NCBI GenBank assembly: GCA_964642545.1
Contig: CAZXQU010000109.1
Coordinates: 1 to 5,573, forward strand
From: QYOJ01 sp964642545
GTDB lineage: Bacteria > Bacteroidota > Bacteroidia > Bacteroidales > FEN-979
Reading direction: 5' to 3'
DNA length: 5,573 nucleotides
A model generated the notes under the pieces. The model ran no database searches. It had not been told where the DNA came from and saw only the letters and a list, made by a program, of their open reading frames with translations. Each line of letters opens with the position of its first letter. Within the stretch, counting starts at the first letter, position 1. This document shows positions 1-5,573 of the stretch, in pieces. The translations under genes and the position numbers were made by a program.

Positions 1-68
1 AGTGAAACGAAACAATCGGAACGCACTCCTTTCCCTTTGTTCCCTGCAGATACAAGTTCTCCCATCAT
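1..68 (-). CDS. Possible 5' end of a divergent gene, truncated by the window edge
   Basis: On the minus strand an ATG-ATG pair (68-66 and 65-63) opens a frame without stops to the left edge, giving about 22 residues beginning MMGELVSAGNKGKG. I do not recognise the protein. Support is contextual: the plus-strand gene to the right starts near 133, a minus-strand TACTTTTG box lies about 28 bp upstream of the first ATG, and the frame has ordinary codons. A stretch this short is easily open by chance, and plus-strand frames here are also open (one runs from the edge to a stop at 80-82), so the alternative is the tail of an upstream gene or non-coding DNA. Confidence 0.25.
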   Translation of the reverse strand, partial: MMGELVSAGNKGKGVRSDCFVS

Positions 69-81
69 GGTTTTTTTCGTA

Positions 82-112
82 GTTGAAAAGATGGTCAAAA
101 GTAGTAAATTTG
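82..112 (+). promoter_or_regulatory. Promoter candidate for the transferase-kinase operon
   Basis: GTTG at 82-85 (three of four bases of the -33 element TTTG), a 19 bp spacer, then TAAATTTG at 105-112, an exact TAnnTTTG -7 element. The predicted transcription start is around 116-118, leaving a leader of roughly 15-17 nt before the ATG at 133. That placement is the main reason for choosing ATG 133 over the upstream in-frame starts (TTG 37, ATG 67, ATG 91), which would lie before or inside the promoter. The match rests on short motifs and is not experimentally supported. Confidence 0.4.
96..103 (-). promoter_or_regulatory. Possible minus-strand -7 box (TACTTTTG)
   Basis: Read on the minus strand, 103-96 is TACTTTTG, an exact match to the Bacteroidota -7 element TAnnTTTG. 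It lies back to back with the plus-strand -7 box at 105-112, one base apart. Transcription would start near 91, about 23 nt before the minus-strand ATG at 68. No TTG is seen at the proper distance for a -33 element, so this is only a half-match, and single -7 matches also occur inside genes in this window. Confidence 0.22.
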
Positions 113-132
113 TACGTATTAACGCTGGGTAT

Positions 133-2109
133 ATGGGTAAAAGAGTTCAAAAAAAAGGAACCAGGCGGGCCTCCGCTGGGAAGGGTTCCAAGCTGAAGCG
201 TTTCGCAGGGAACATCTATGTTGTGATGATGGTGAAACTACTCGTAGTCCTGCTATTGATGTTCCTTTCACGTTTTCTGTTCTATCTCTTTAATATTCCT
301 CATTTTCAGTCTCTTACATTTTTCGAATTGATCAAGGTGTTCATTGCGGGTATGCGATTTGATCTCTCAGCTATCCTCTTACTGAACCTTCCCTTCATCC
401 TGATGAATTCCATCCCCTTTAAAATCCGATATAAAAAAGTTTACCAGGGATTTGCCAACGGGTATTTCTATATAATAAATACTCTGGGGTTGATGATTAA
501 TTTCATGGATATTGTCTATTACAGATTTACCTTGAAGCGGATGACCTCCGACATTTTCAGTTATATTGGGGTGGGTGGTGATTTTGACAAACTCATTCCG
601 CAGTTTATCATAGATTTCTGGTATATTCAACTTCTCTGGATCGGATTTGTCGTGCTGATGATACTGATTTGCAGACGCATCCGGATATCTAAATCCCCCC
701 CTAAAACCAAGGGGTTTCGCTATTACGCCATGCATAGCATTATTTTTGCTGTTATCCTCTTCCTTATGGTCATCGGATTCAGGGGAGGATTTCAGTTACG
801 TCCAATCAGTTTGGTCACAGCCGGAAAATATGTTTCTGCCAAAAATATTCCGCTATTATTGAACACTCCATTTACAATTATTAAAACCTTTACGCATAAA
901 AGCCTGGAGAGCAAAACTTATTTTTCATCGGAATCGGATCTGGCAACGATTTATACACCAGTTCATCCAGGGAAGAGAAGTGGGTTCAAAAATTACAATG
1001 TGTTGATCATCGTGATGGAGAGTTTCTCGAGGGAGCACATCGGTTTTTTGAATAAGCATTTGGATGGAGGGAAATATCGTGGTTTTACTCCGGTGTTTGA
1101 CTCTCTGATCCAGAGGGGAACCTATTTTGAGGGATTCGCGAATGAAAAGACATCTATTACGGCTATTCCGGCGATCCTTTCATCAATTCCAAGTTTGATG
1201 GATGATGCCTTTACCCAATCATCGTATGCCGGTAATCGGTATACCAGTATTGCCGGGTTGCTAAAACCCAAAGGCTATAGTTCTGCATTTTTTCATGGAG
1301 GGAGTAATGGAACCATGGGGTATGATGTATATACCAGCGCGACAGGGTTCGATCATTATTTTGGCCGGTCGGAATACAATAACGAGCGAGATTATGATGG
1401 TAAATGGGGGATCAGAGATGAGGAGTTTTTCCAGTTTACTGCGCAACGGATCAAGGAGTTGAAGCAGCCCTTCGTAGCTTCCGTATTTTCACTTTCGGCG
1501 CACCATCCATACTATGTCCCAGGGAAGTACAAGCATGTTTTTCGTGAAGGTAAACTTCCGATCCAGCAGAGTATCATGTATTCAGATTATGCGCTAGGCC
1601 GATTTATGAATACGATCCAATGCATGCCGTGGTACCGGAATACGATTATCGTAATTACGGCTGATCATACTTCAGAGGGATACTTCGCCTATTACCGCGG
1701 CCCCGTTGGACAATATGCCATTCCTATCCTGATACTTTTCCCTGATGAGAGTCGTCGTGGGATCTACCGTGAAATTGCACAACAGACGGATATTGTCCCC
1801 ACTCTTTTAAGTTACATGGGTTACGATAAAGACTACATCGCTTTCGGTTCGGATATGATGGATCGTTCATCGCAGCATTTTTCGGTTCATTATGTCTCAG
1901 GGATCTATACATTAATAAAGGGGGGCTACGTGCTGGAGTTTAACGGCTCCCAAAGCCTCTCCCTGTGCGAAGTTTTTGCTGATGGAACAAGCAAACAGAA
2001 TCTTTTAAAATCATTACTTGAGGTAGGTAGTAAGATGGAAGAGTTTCTCAAGGCATATATCCAGCAATATAATAACCGGATGATTGAAAACAGATTGTCA
2101 GTCCAATGA
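133..2109 (+). CDS. LtaS/MdoB-family membrane sulfatase-fold transferase (probable phosphoglycerol transferase)
   Basis: Inner-membrane enzyme of the LTA synthase/MdoB family (alkaline phosphatase-sulfatase fold), about 658 residues from ATG 133. A basic N-terminus of about 28 residues precedes five hydrophobic segments (about 29-54, 62-92, 106-128, 156-181, 197-216), then a periplasmic catalytic domain (about 286-578). Family motifs are in order: RFDLSA at 75-80 and GGFQLRPI at 218-225 in the membrane part; VMESF with metal-ligand Glu296; the nucleophile Thr340 in NEKTS; KWGIRDEEFF with Trp425; SAHHPYY with His457/458; and TADHTS with Asp511/His512. All expected catalytic residues are present. 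Family members transfer glycerol phosphate, or sometimes other phospho-alcohols, from a phospholipid onto a glycan or lipid outside the membrane. In a Gram-negative host the acceptor is more likely a periplasmic or surface glycan than lipoteichoic acid. The last four bases overlap the downstream lipid kinase start. The family is certain, the acceptor unknown. Alternative starts are ATG 91 or 67. Confidence 0.9.
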   Translation: MGKRVQKKGTRRASAGKGSKLKRFAGNIYVVMMVKLLVVLLLMFLSRFLFYLFNIPHFQSLTFFELIKVFIAGMRFDLSAILLLNLPFILMNSIPFKIRYKKVYQGFANGYFYIINTLGLMINFMDIVYYRFTLKRMTSDIFSYIGVGGDFDKLIPQFIIDFWYIQLLWIGFVVLMILICRRIRISKSPPKTKGFRYYAMHSIIFAVILFLMVIGFRGGFQLRPISLVTAGKYVSAKNIPLLLNTPFTIIKTFTHKSLESKTYFSSESDLATIYTPVHPGKRSGFKNYNVLIIVMESFSREHIGFLNKHLDGGKYRGFTPVFDSLIQRGTYFEGFANEKTSITAIPAILSSIPSLMDDAFTQSSYAGNRYTSIAGLLKPKGYSSAFFHGGSNGTMGYDVYTSATGFDHYFGRSEYNNERDYDGKWGIRDEEFFQFTAQRIKELKQPFVASVFSLSAHHPYYVPGKYKHVFREGKLPIQQSIMYSDYALGRFMNTIQCMPWYRNTIIVITADHTSEGYFAYYRGPVGQYAIPILILFPDESRRGIYREIAQQTDIVPTLLSYMGYDKDYIAFGSDMMDRSSQHFSVHYVSGIYTLIKGGYVLEFNGSQSLSLCEVFADGTSKQNLLKSLLEVGSKMEEFLKAYIQQYNNRMIENRLSVQ

Positions 2110-3002
2110 CGGGTTCATCAACATATCCTGATGAAAAAATTCTTTTCATCGTGAATCCTGTCTCAGGATCGGGGCGACAGAAGAGAATCGGGGGATTGAT
2201 TGAGCGCTACCTTGACAAATCCAGGTATCAGTCCAGAATTCATTTCACGGAAAGGAAAGGTCATGCGATTGAGCTTGCGAAAGCGGCTGTAGCTGAAGGA
2301 GTGACTGTGGTTGTAGCAGTTGGCGGTGACGGGACTGTGAATGAAGTAGGGCAGGGTCTCGTTGGAAGTAAGACCGCGCTTGCTATCATTCCAACCGGAT
2401 CGGGAAATGGGTTGGCACGTCACCTGAAGATTCCCAGGAACTTCAGAAAGGCGCTCGGAATTATCAACCAGGGGAAGCGGTATACGATTGATACGGCAAC
2501 ATTGAATGGCTCCTTTTTTGTCAACGTTGCAGGAGTGGGATTCGATGCGCATGTTGCCCGCAAATTTGAAAAAACAACCCAACGTGGTTTTTTATCCTAT
2601 TTTTCCATCTCGACATCGGCCTACACAAGGTACCGACCGAAAAAGTATACCATTACAGTCGATGGTAACGTATTTATTCGGCGAGCCCTGATGGTCAGCT
2701 TTGCCAATTCGAGTCAGTTTGGGAACAATACAACGATTGCTCCCAAAGCTACTCTCGATGACGGACTGATTGACGTTTGCATTTTACGGAAACTTCCTTT
2801 CTGGAAGATTACCCTTCTTTCGCCACTTGTATTTACCAAACAATTTGACAAGACCCCCTATCTGGAGATTATTCAGGGGAAGGAGGTCACCGTAACCAGA
2901 AAGAAGGGGAAGTATATTCACCTGGATGGGGATCCTGTAAAAGAGGGAAGATCTTTTGCTGTTAAAGTCCATCCATTATCTTTGCAAGTAATTGTTCCTT
3001 AA
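2106..3002 (+). CDS. Diacylglycerol/sphingoid lipid kinase (DAGK catalytic family, LCB5/YegS type)
   Basis: Soluble or membrane-associated lipid kinase of 298 residues, the usual length for bacterial DgkB/YegS-type enzymes. It phosphorylates a lipid hydroxyl with ATP; in bacteria the common substrate is diacylglycerol, giving phosphatidic acid. Visible motifs: ILFIVNPVSGSG at 12-23, the nucleotide-binding GGDGT at 73-77, PTGSGNGLARHL at 96-107, FVNVAGVGFDA at 138-148, a C-terminal NSSQFGNNTTIAP stretch at 201-213 followed by DDGLIDV, and DGDP at 274-277. The start overlaps the transferase stop as ATGA, so the two are probably translationally coupled, which suggests recycling of diacylglycerol released by the transferase. 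The GSGNGLAR form resembles sphingosine kinase relatives more than the GTxND form of Firmicutes DgkB; since many Bacteroidota make sphingolipids, a sphingoid substrate is possible. The family is secure, the substrate inferred. Confidence 0.92.
   Translation: MTGSSTYPDEKILFIVNPVSGSGRQKRIGGLIERYLDKSRYQSRIHFTERKGHAIELAKAAVAEGVTVVVAVGGDGTVNEVGQGLVGSKTALAIIPTGSGNGLARHLKIPRNFRKALGIINQGKRYTIDTATLNGSFFVNVAGVGFDAHVARKFEKTTQRGFLSYFSISTSAYTRYRPKKYTITVDGNVFIRRALMVSFANSSQFGNNTTIAPKATLDDGLIDVCILRKLPFWKITLLSPLVFTKQFDKTPYLEIIQGKEVTVTRKKGKYIHLDGDPVKEGRSFAVKVHPLSLQVIVP
2955..2984 (+). promoter_or_regulatory. Internal promoter candidate upstream of the MscS-type channel gene
   Basis: TTTG at 2955-2958, an 18 bp spacer, then TATCTTTG at 2977-2984 followed by CA. 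This matches the Bacteroidota -33/-7 promoter at every fixed base. It lies inside the last codons of the lipid kinase gene. The predicted transcription start near 2989 would leave a leader of about 24 nt before the ATG at 3013. It would let the channel and outer-membrane barrel genes be expressed without the transferase and kinase. Because it lies in coding sequence, chance remains possible. Confidence 0.45.
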
Positions 3003-3012
3003 TGATAAAATT

Positions 3013-4284
3013 ATGAATGAAACCGTTGAGATTGCAAATACGTATGGTGATAAATTCAAGGATCTGCTGTTAAATTGGGGGTTGAACGAAACATGGGCTG
3101 GTTATATAGTTGATTTTTCGGCGCTTATTATTATCTTCATTATCTCGGTGATCGTTTATTATATCGCGAAGTATGTCATTAACCGGATATTAAAACGGTT
3201 GATTCAGCGTTCGGTAAGCAAATGGGACGATCATCTGTATGAACAGAAAGTCTTTACCAGACTTGCCCTGCTGATACCCGCATTTTTGTTGAATGTGACA
3301 ATTGAATTGGTACTTACGTCACATCCTCTGGCAGTGAAATATATTCAACTGGGAATTACGCTCTACATCACATTTATCTTTATCCTGGTTATCGTATCTT
3401 TCCTGAACGCTGTCGGAAAAATATATCAGGAATTTGAAGTTTCTGACGCCAAGCCGATCAAAGGATATCTGCAATTTATAAAAATCATTGTTTTTGTTGT
3501 TGGTGGAATTATTATAATCTCCATCCTGGTTGGCAGATCTCCCATAAGCATGCTGGTTGGACTTGGAACAATGTCGGCGGTTCTGATGTTTATTTTCAAG
3601 GATAGTATTCTGGGATTTATTGCCGGGATACAACTTTCCAGCAACAAGGCAATTCAGATAGGTGACTGGATCGCAGCGCCAAAATTCAATGCCGATGGAA
3701 CTGTCTTCGACATCTCCCTGGTCACGGTCAAGGTCAGGAATTTTGATAACTCTGTCAGCCTCCTTCCAACCTATTCATTGATTACAGATTCTTTCACCAA
3801 TTGGCGCAGTTTTGGTGAAGCTGGCGGACGCCGGCTGAAACGTTCTTTTTTGGTGGATGTACGTACGATTGAGGCAATCGGACCCGGGTTTAGCGAGGAG
3901 CTTCGAGCGAAAGGTTTCGCAGTTGATTCATGGTTCCCAGCAGAAACAGGCTTGACCAATCTGGGGGTGTTTCGGCGATATCTGGCCTATTATTTACACA
4001 GTCAGTCTGCCATCAATCAGGAAGCAACGTTGATGATACGCCTGCTACAACCTACTGAAAATGGCTTGCCGGTTGAAGTCTACGCATTTTTCACCTCTCC
4101 TGAATGGGTTCCTTTTGAGAATTTTCAGGCAGATTTCTTTGAACACATTTATGATACATTACCCGATTTTGGGTTGAAGGCATTTCAGCGTATCAGCAAC
4201 GTATTACCAGATCTTGAACCCATGTTGGCATCTTCAAATGAAGCGCCAACCTCAGCACCTATTACTAATTCTCCAAAACAGTAA
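3013..4284 (+). CDS. ybdG: YbdG-like mechanosensitive channel (MscS family)
   Basis: Inner-membrane small-conductance mechanosensitive channel of the YbdG branch, 423 residues against about 415 in E. coli YbdG. MscS proteins form heptamers that open under membrane tension and release solutes during hypo-osmotic shock. Hydrophobic segments lie at about 30-54, 79-101, 109-131 and 152-173, followed by the pore helix region (177-210) with GTMSAVLMFIFKDSILGF and GIQLSSN. The beta domain begins IQIGDWI at 215 and continues ADGTVFDISLVTVKVRNFDN. YbdG-specific signatures follow: GGRRLKRSF at 271-279, TNLGVFRRYL at 315-324, IRLLQPTENGLPVEVYAF at 342-359 and FQADFFEHI at 371-379. The segment between the last two blocks of the beta domain (about 286-314) is shorter than in E. 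coli YbdG. The C-terminus ends in a Pro/Ser/Thr-rich tail of about 20 residues. ATG 3013 is preferred over TTG 2992, which lies inside the kinase gene and upstream of nothing useful. It sits 10 bp after the kinase stop. Confidence 0.92.
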   Translation: MNETVEIANTYGDKFKDLLLNWGLNETWAGYIVDFSALIIIFIISVIVYYIAKYVINRILKRLIQRSVSKWDDHLYEQKVFTRLALLIPAFLLNVTIELVLTSHPLAVKYIQLGITLYITFIFILVIVSFLNAVGKIYQEFEVSDAKPIKGYLQFIKIIVFVVGGIIIISILVGRSPISMLVGLGTMSAVLMFIFKDSILGFIAGIQLSSNKAIQIGDWIAAPKFNADGTVFDISLVTVKVRNFDNSVSLLPTYSLITDSFTNWRSFGEAGGRRLKRSFLVDVRTIEAIGPGFSEELRAKGFAVDSWFPAETGLTNLGVFRRYLAYYLHSQSAINQEATLMIRLLQPTENGLPVEVYAFFTSPEWVPFENFQADFFEHIYDTLPDFGLKAFQRISNVLPDLEPMLASSNEAPTSAPITNSPKQ

Positions 4285-4287
4285 GCT

Positions 4288-5466
4288 ATGAATAGGAATC
4301 ATTCCAAAACATGTTACGGCTTGATTTTGAGCTCCATTGTTGTCTTCCTTGGGATAACGTGTTTAGTCGGCACTTCACAGGCGCAAGGTGACACCCTGAC
4401 TCCGGCTGATCTGAGTAAATTTCAACGCTTCATACGGAACTTTGATGCGAGTGTTTATATAGACGCCTATTATACATTTGTGCTGAATGATCCAGCGGGC
4501 GATACCTCCAACCTTATGGAGTTCGCTGCGAATAGCCCATTTGCGGATGAATTCAGACTCAATGTGGCCAGCATCTGGCTGGAGTATAATTCGAAAAATA
4601 TCCGAGGGAAATTTATAGCTCAGTTTGGTGATATTCCCAATCTTAGGGCTTCACCGGAGGAACAGTTTATCAAATACATGAAAGAGGCTCATTTTGGACT
4701 TCGAATGTATAAGACGATATGGGTTGACATCGGCTATCTTCCAAACCCTATTGGATATGAATCCTCTCTTCCTATTCTGAATCAGATTAGTACTGTGACA
4801 GTTGGAGGATATTTTGAGACGGGAAATTTTCTTGGTGTTAAGATTTCCGGACAGCTAACCCCATCTTTCTCTGCCGGAATTTACATTGGGAATCAATATA
4901 CAATTGCGTATGGTAAGAATAAGCGAATTTACGGCGGGATGACTCTACTGTATAATTATAAAGATATTTTTTCGGTGAATTATAATAATATGCTAGGGAA
5001 TGCATCTATTGTCACATCGGAAATTAACCACTTTTACATCTATAACAATCTCATTCTTACGGCGACACCCGTAAAAAACCTACTGTTGGTTGGACAAGCT
5101 GATTTTGGTGTGTATGGAAATTCGCAGAAACCGCCTGACACAACGAATGTCGCATCGGGGATTTCAGGGTTTCTCCAGGCAACCTACCAGTTTACAAAAT
5201 GGTTTGCGGTCTCTGTTCGCGGTGAATATATGAACGATCCCGATGGTTCTGTCACCCCACTTTACGTTTATGATGGAAAACTTAGAGGATTGCTCACATA
5301 TGGGGGTACGGTTGGGGTGGAGTTCAAACCTGTTAAATACTCATATCTTCGCGCCGAATACAGTTATCTTTCAGCAGATAAAGGCAATAACATATTTAAT
5401 AGTATGCTTTCCGATAACCGTCATTCCATCACATTTACAGCTGGATTGAGGTTTGGCACCTTCTAA
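4288..5466 (+). CDS. Outer-membrane beta-barrel protein, BBP2 (OmpL-like porin) type
   Basis: Exported protein of 392 residues, probably an outer-membrane barrel. The N-terminus has a signal peptide: basic start, hydrophobic core at about 10-28 and a SQA cleavage site after Ala32. The mature part opens with VYIDAYYTFVLNDP (about 56-69), an early strand pattern typical of the putative beta-barrel porin-2 family, and continues with alternating amphipathic, Tyr/Gly/Asn-rich strands to the end. A conserved-looking block WVDIGYLPNPIGYES lies at 145-159, ETGNFLGVKISGQLTPSFS at 177-195, and the last strand ITFTAGLRFGTF ends in Phe, as expected for the barrel-assembly signal. It starts 3 bp after the channel stop, so the two are almost certainly cotranscribed. 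Its cargo is unknown; passive solute diffusion is inferred from the family. It could be another small barrel family, since barrel assignments from motif reading are approximate. Confidence 0.78.
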   Translation: MNRNHSKTCYGLILSSIVVFLGITCLVGTSQAQGDTLTPADLSKFQRFIRNFDASVYIDAYYTFVLNDPAGDTSNLMEFAANSPFADEFRLNVASIWLEYNSKNIRGKFIAQFGDIPNLRASPEEQFIKYMKEAHFGLRMYKTIWVDIGYLPNPIGYESSLPILNQISTVTVGGYFETGNFLGVKISGQLTPSFSAGIYIGNQYTIAYGKNKRIYGGMTLLYNYKDIFSVNYNNMLGNASIVTSEINHFYIYNNLILTATPVKNLLLVGQADFGVYGNSQKPPDTTNVASGISGFLQATYQFTKWFAVSVRGEYMNDPDGSVTPLYVYDGKLRGLLTYGGTVGVEFKPVKYSYLRAEYSYLSADKGNNIFNSMLSDNRHSITFTAGLRFGTF

Positions 5467-5482
5467 TAATATCATACTTTTG
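5452..5482 (+). promoter_or_regulatory. Strong Bacteroidota-type promoter candidate reading out of the window
   Basis: TTTG at 5452-5455, a 19 bp spacer, then TACTTTTG at 5475-5482 followed by CA. Every fixed base of the -33 and -7 elements is present. The -33 element lies in the last codons of the barrel gene (FGTF-stop) and the -7 element in the intergenic region. Predicted transcription starts at about 5486-5488, at the left edge of the heptamer array, so the array would form the 5' leader of the downstream transcript. The gene it serves is outside the window. Confidence 0.5.
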
Positions 5483-5486
5483 CACG

Positions 5487-5535
5487 GTGAAACGTGAGAC
5501 GTAAGACGTAAGACGTAAGACGTGAGACGTGAGAT
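5487..5535. repeat. Heptamer tandem array, seven units of GTRAGAC
   Basis: Seven consecutive 7-bp units fill 49 bp without a gap: GTGAAAC, GTGAGAC, GTAAGAC three times, GTGAGAC, GTGAGAT. Variation is confined to position 3 (A/G) plus one change in each outermost unit, so the A-type units sit in the middle flanked by G-type units. The array starts 21 bp after the barrel stop codon. Short heptamer arrays of this look are, to my recollection, frequent between genes in Bacteroidota genomes; I could not check this. There are no unique spacers and no dyad symmetry, so it is neither CRISPR nor a terminator. Confidence 0.9.
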
Positions 5536-5549
5536 GGAGAATATATATA

Positions 5550-5573
5550 ATTCGTAATTCATAATTTTTAATT
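5550..5573. repeat. Second heptamer array, ATTCRTA-type, cut by the window end
   Basis: Three 7-bp units, ATTCGTA, ATTCATA and ATTTTTA, followed by ATT at the window edge, so the array may continue. It is separated from the first array by 14 bp that include an alternating AT run (5541-5549). Written from CGT, its units (CGTAATT) share the first five bases with those of the first array (CGTAAGA). The units are degenerate and few, so confidence is lower than for the first array. Confidence 0.65.

Noticed and set aside
37..132. Longer N-terminus of the transferase from TTG 37 or ATG 67/91
   Set aside because: The frame is open, but the added residues are not family-like and overlap a good promoter match; ATG 133 leaves a normal basic N-terminus before the first membrane segment.
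379..735. Minus-strand frames opposite the transferase and kinase genes (also 2163-2582)
   Set aside because: They lie wholly antisense to well-supported genes and show no recognisable domain or start context.
741..748. TAnnTTTG match TATTTTTG inside the transferase gene (and TACATTTG at 4473-4480)
   Set aside because: No TTG lies at the right upstream distance and neither site is near a gene start; they show the background rate of the -7 motif.
133..2109. Literal lipoteichoic acid synthase
   Set aside because: The host appears to be Gram-negative given the outer-membrane barrel and promoter type, so lipoteichoic acid is unlikely; only the enzyme family is supported.
2992..3012. TTG 2992 as start of the channel gene
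   Set aside because: It lies inside the kinase gene, adds seven residues without family support, and ATG 3013 is close behind the kinase stop.
4360..4365. Lipoprotein signal with Cys25 in the barrel protein
   Set aside because: Residues before the cysteine (GIT) do not fit a lipobox, while SQA at 30-32 is a good signal peptidase I site.
5371..5562. Minus-strand reading frame across the barrel 3' end and the heptamer array
   Set aside because: Its repetitive RLTSYVLRLTSHV segment is simply the 7-bp repeat read in three frames, and the rest is the shadow of the barrel gene.
5487..5573. CRISPR array or intrinsic terminator
   Set aside because: Units are 7 bp with no spacers, and there is no GC-rich dyad followed by a T run.

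Overview
The window reads as chromosomal DNA from a member of the Bacteroidota, probably an environmental lineage. The evidence is indirect but consistent. Three gene-boundary sites fit the Bacteroidota sigma-factor promoter (TTTG, 18-19 bp spacer, TAnnTTTG). None of the four main genes has a clear Shine-Dalgarno sequence, and two start after A-rich stretches. The protein families (periplasmic LtaS/MdoB-type transferase, LCB5/YegS lipid kinase, YbdG-type MscS channel, BBP2-like beta-barrel) and the 7-bp tandem repeats at the right edge also fit. No rRNA, tRNA, mobile element or CRISPR array is visible.

Layout: positions 1-132 look like a divergent promoter region, with a possible truncated minus-strand gene running off the left edge. 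Four tightly packed plus-strand genes follow: an LTA synthase/phosphoglycerol transferase-like membrane enzyme (133-2109), a diacylglycerol/sphingoid lipid kinase (2106-3002, overlapping by ATGA), a YbdG-like mechanosensitive channel (3013-4284, 10 bp gap) and an outer-membrane beta-barrel protein (4288-5466, 3 bp gap). An internal promoter candidate in the 3' end of the kinase gene could express the channel and barrel separately. Another promoter candidate overlaps the last codons of the barrel gene and points right, out of the window. Its predicted start lies at the edge of a seven-unit heptamer array (5487-5535). A second heptamer array of different sequence begins at 5550 and is cut by the window end. 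No intrinsic terminator is visible.

How the genes may work together (inference): LtaS/MdoB-family enzymes that move glycerol phosphate from phosphatidylglycerol leave diacylglycerol, which a lipid kinase can return to phosphatidic acid. In E. coli and Firmicutes this recycling is done by unrelated or distantly related kinases encoded elsewhere; here the two steps are translationally coupled. Adding a YbdG-type channel and an outer-membrane barrel gives a set spanning inner membrane, periplasm and outer membrane that could serve osmotic adaptation, much as MdoB-modified periplasmic glucans and mechanosensitive channels do in Proteobacteria. All four proteins belong to known families. The less described parts are the combination and the promoter/heptamer arrangement at the right edge.
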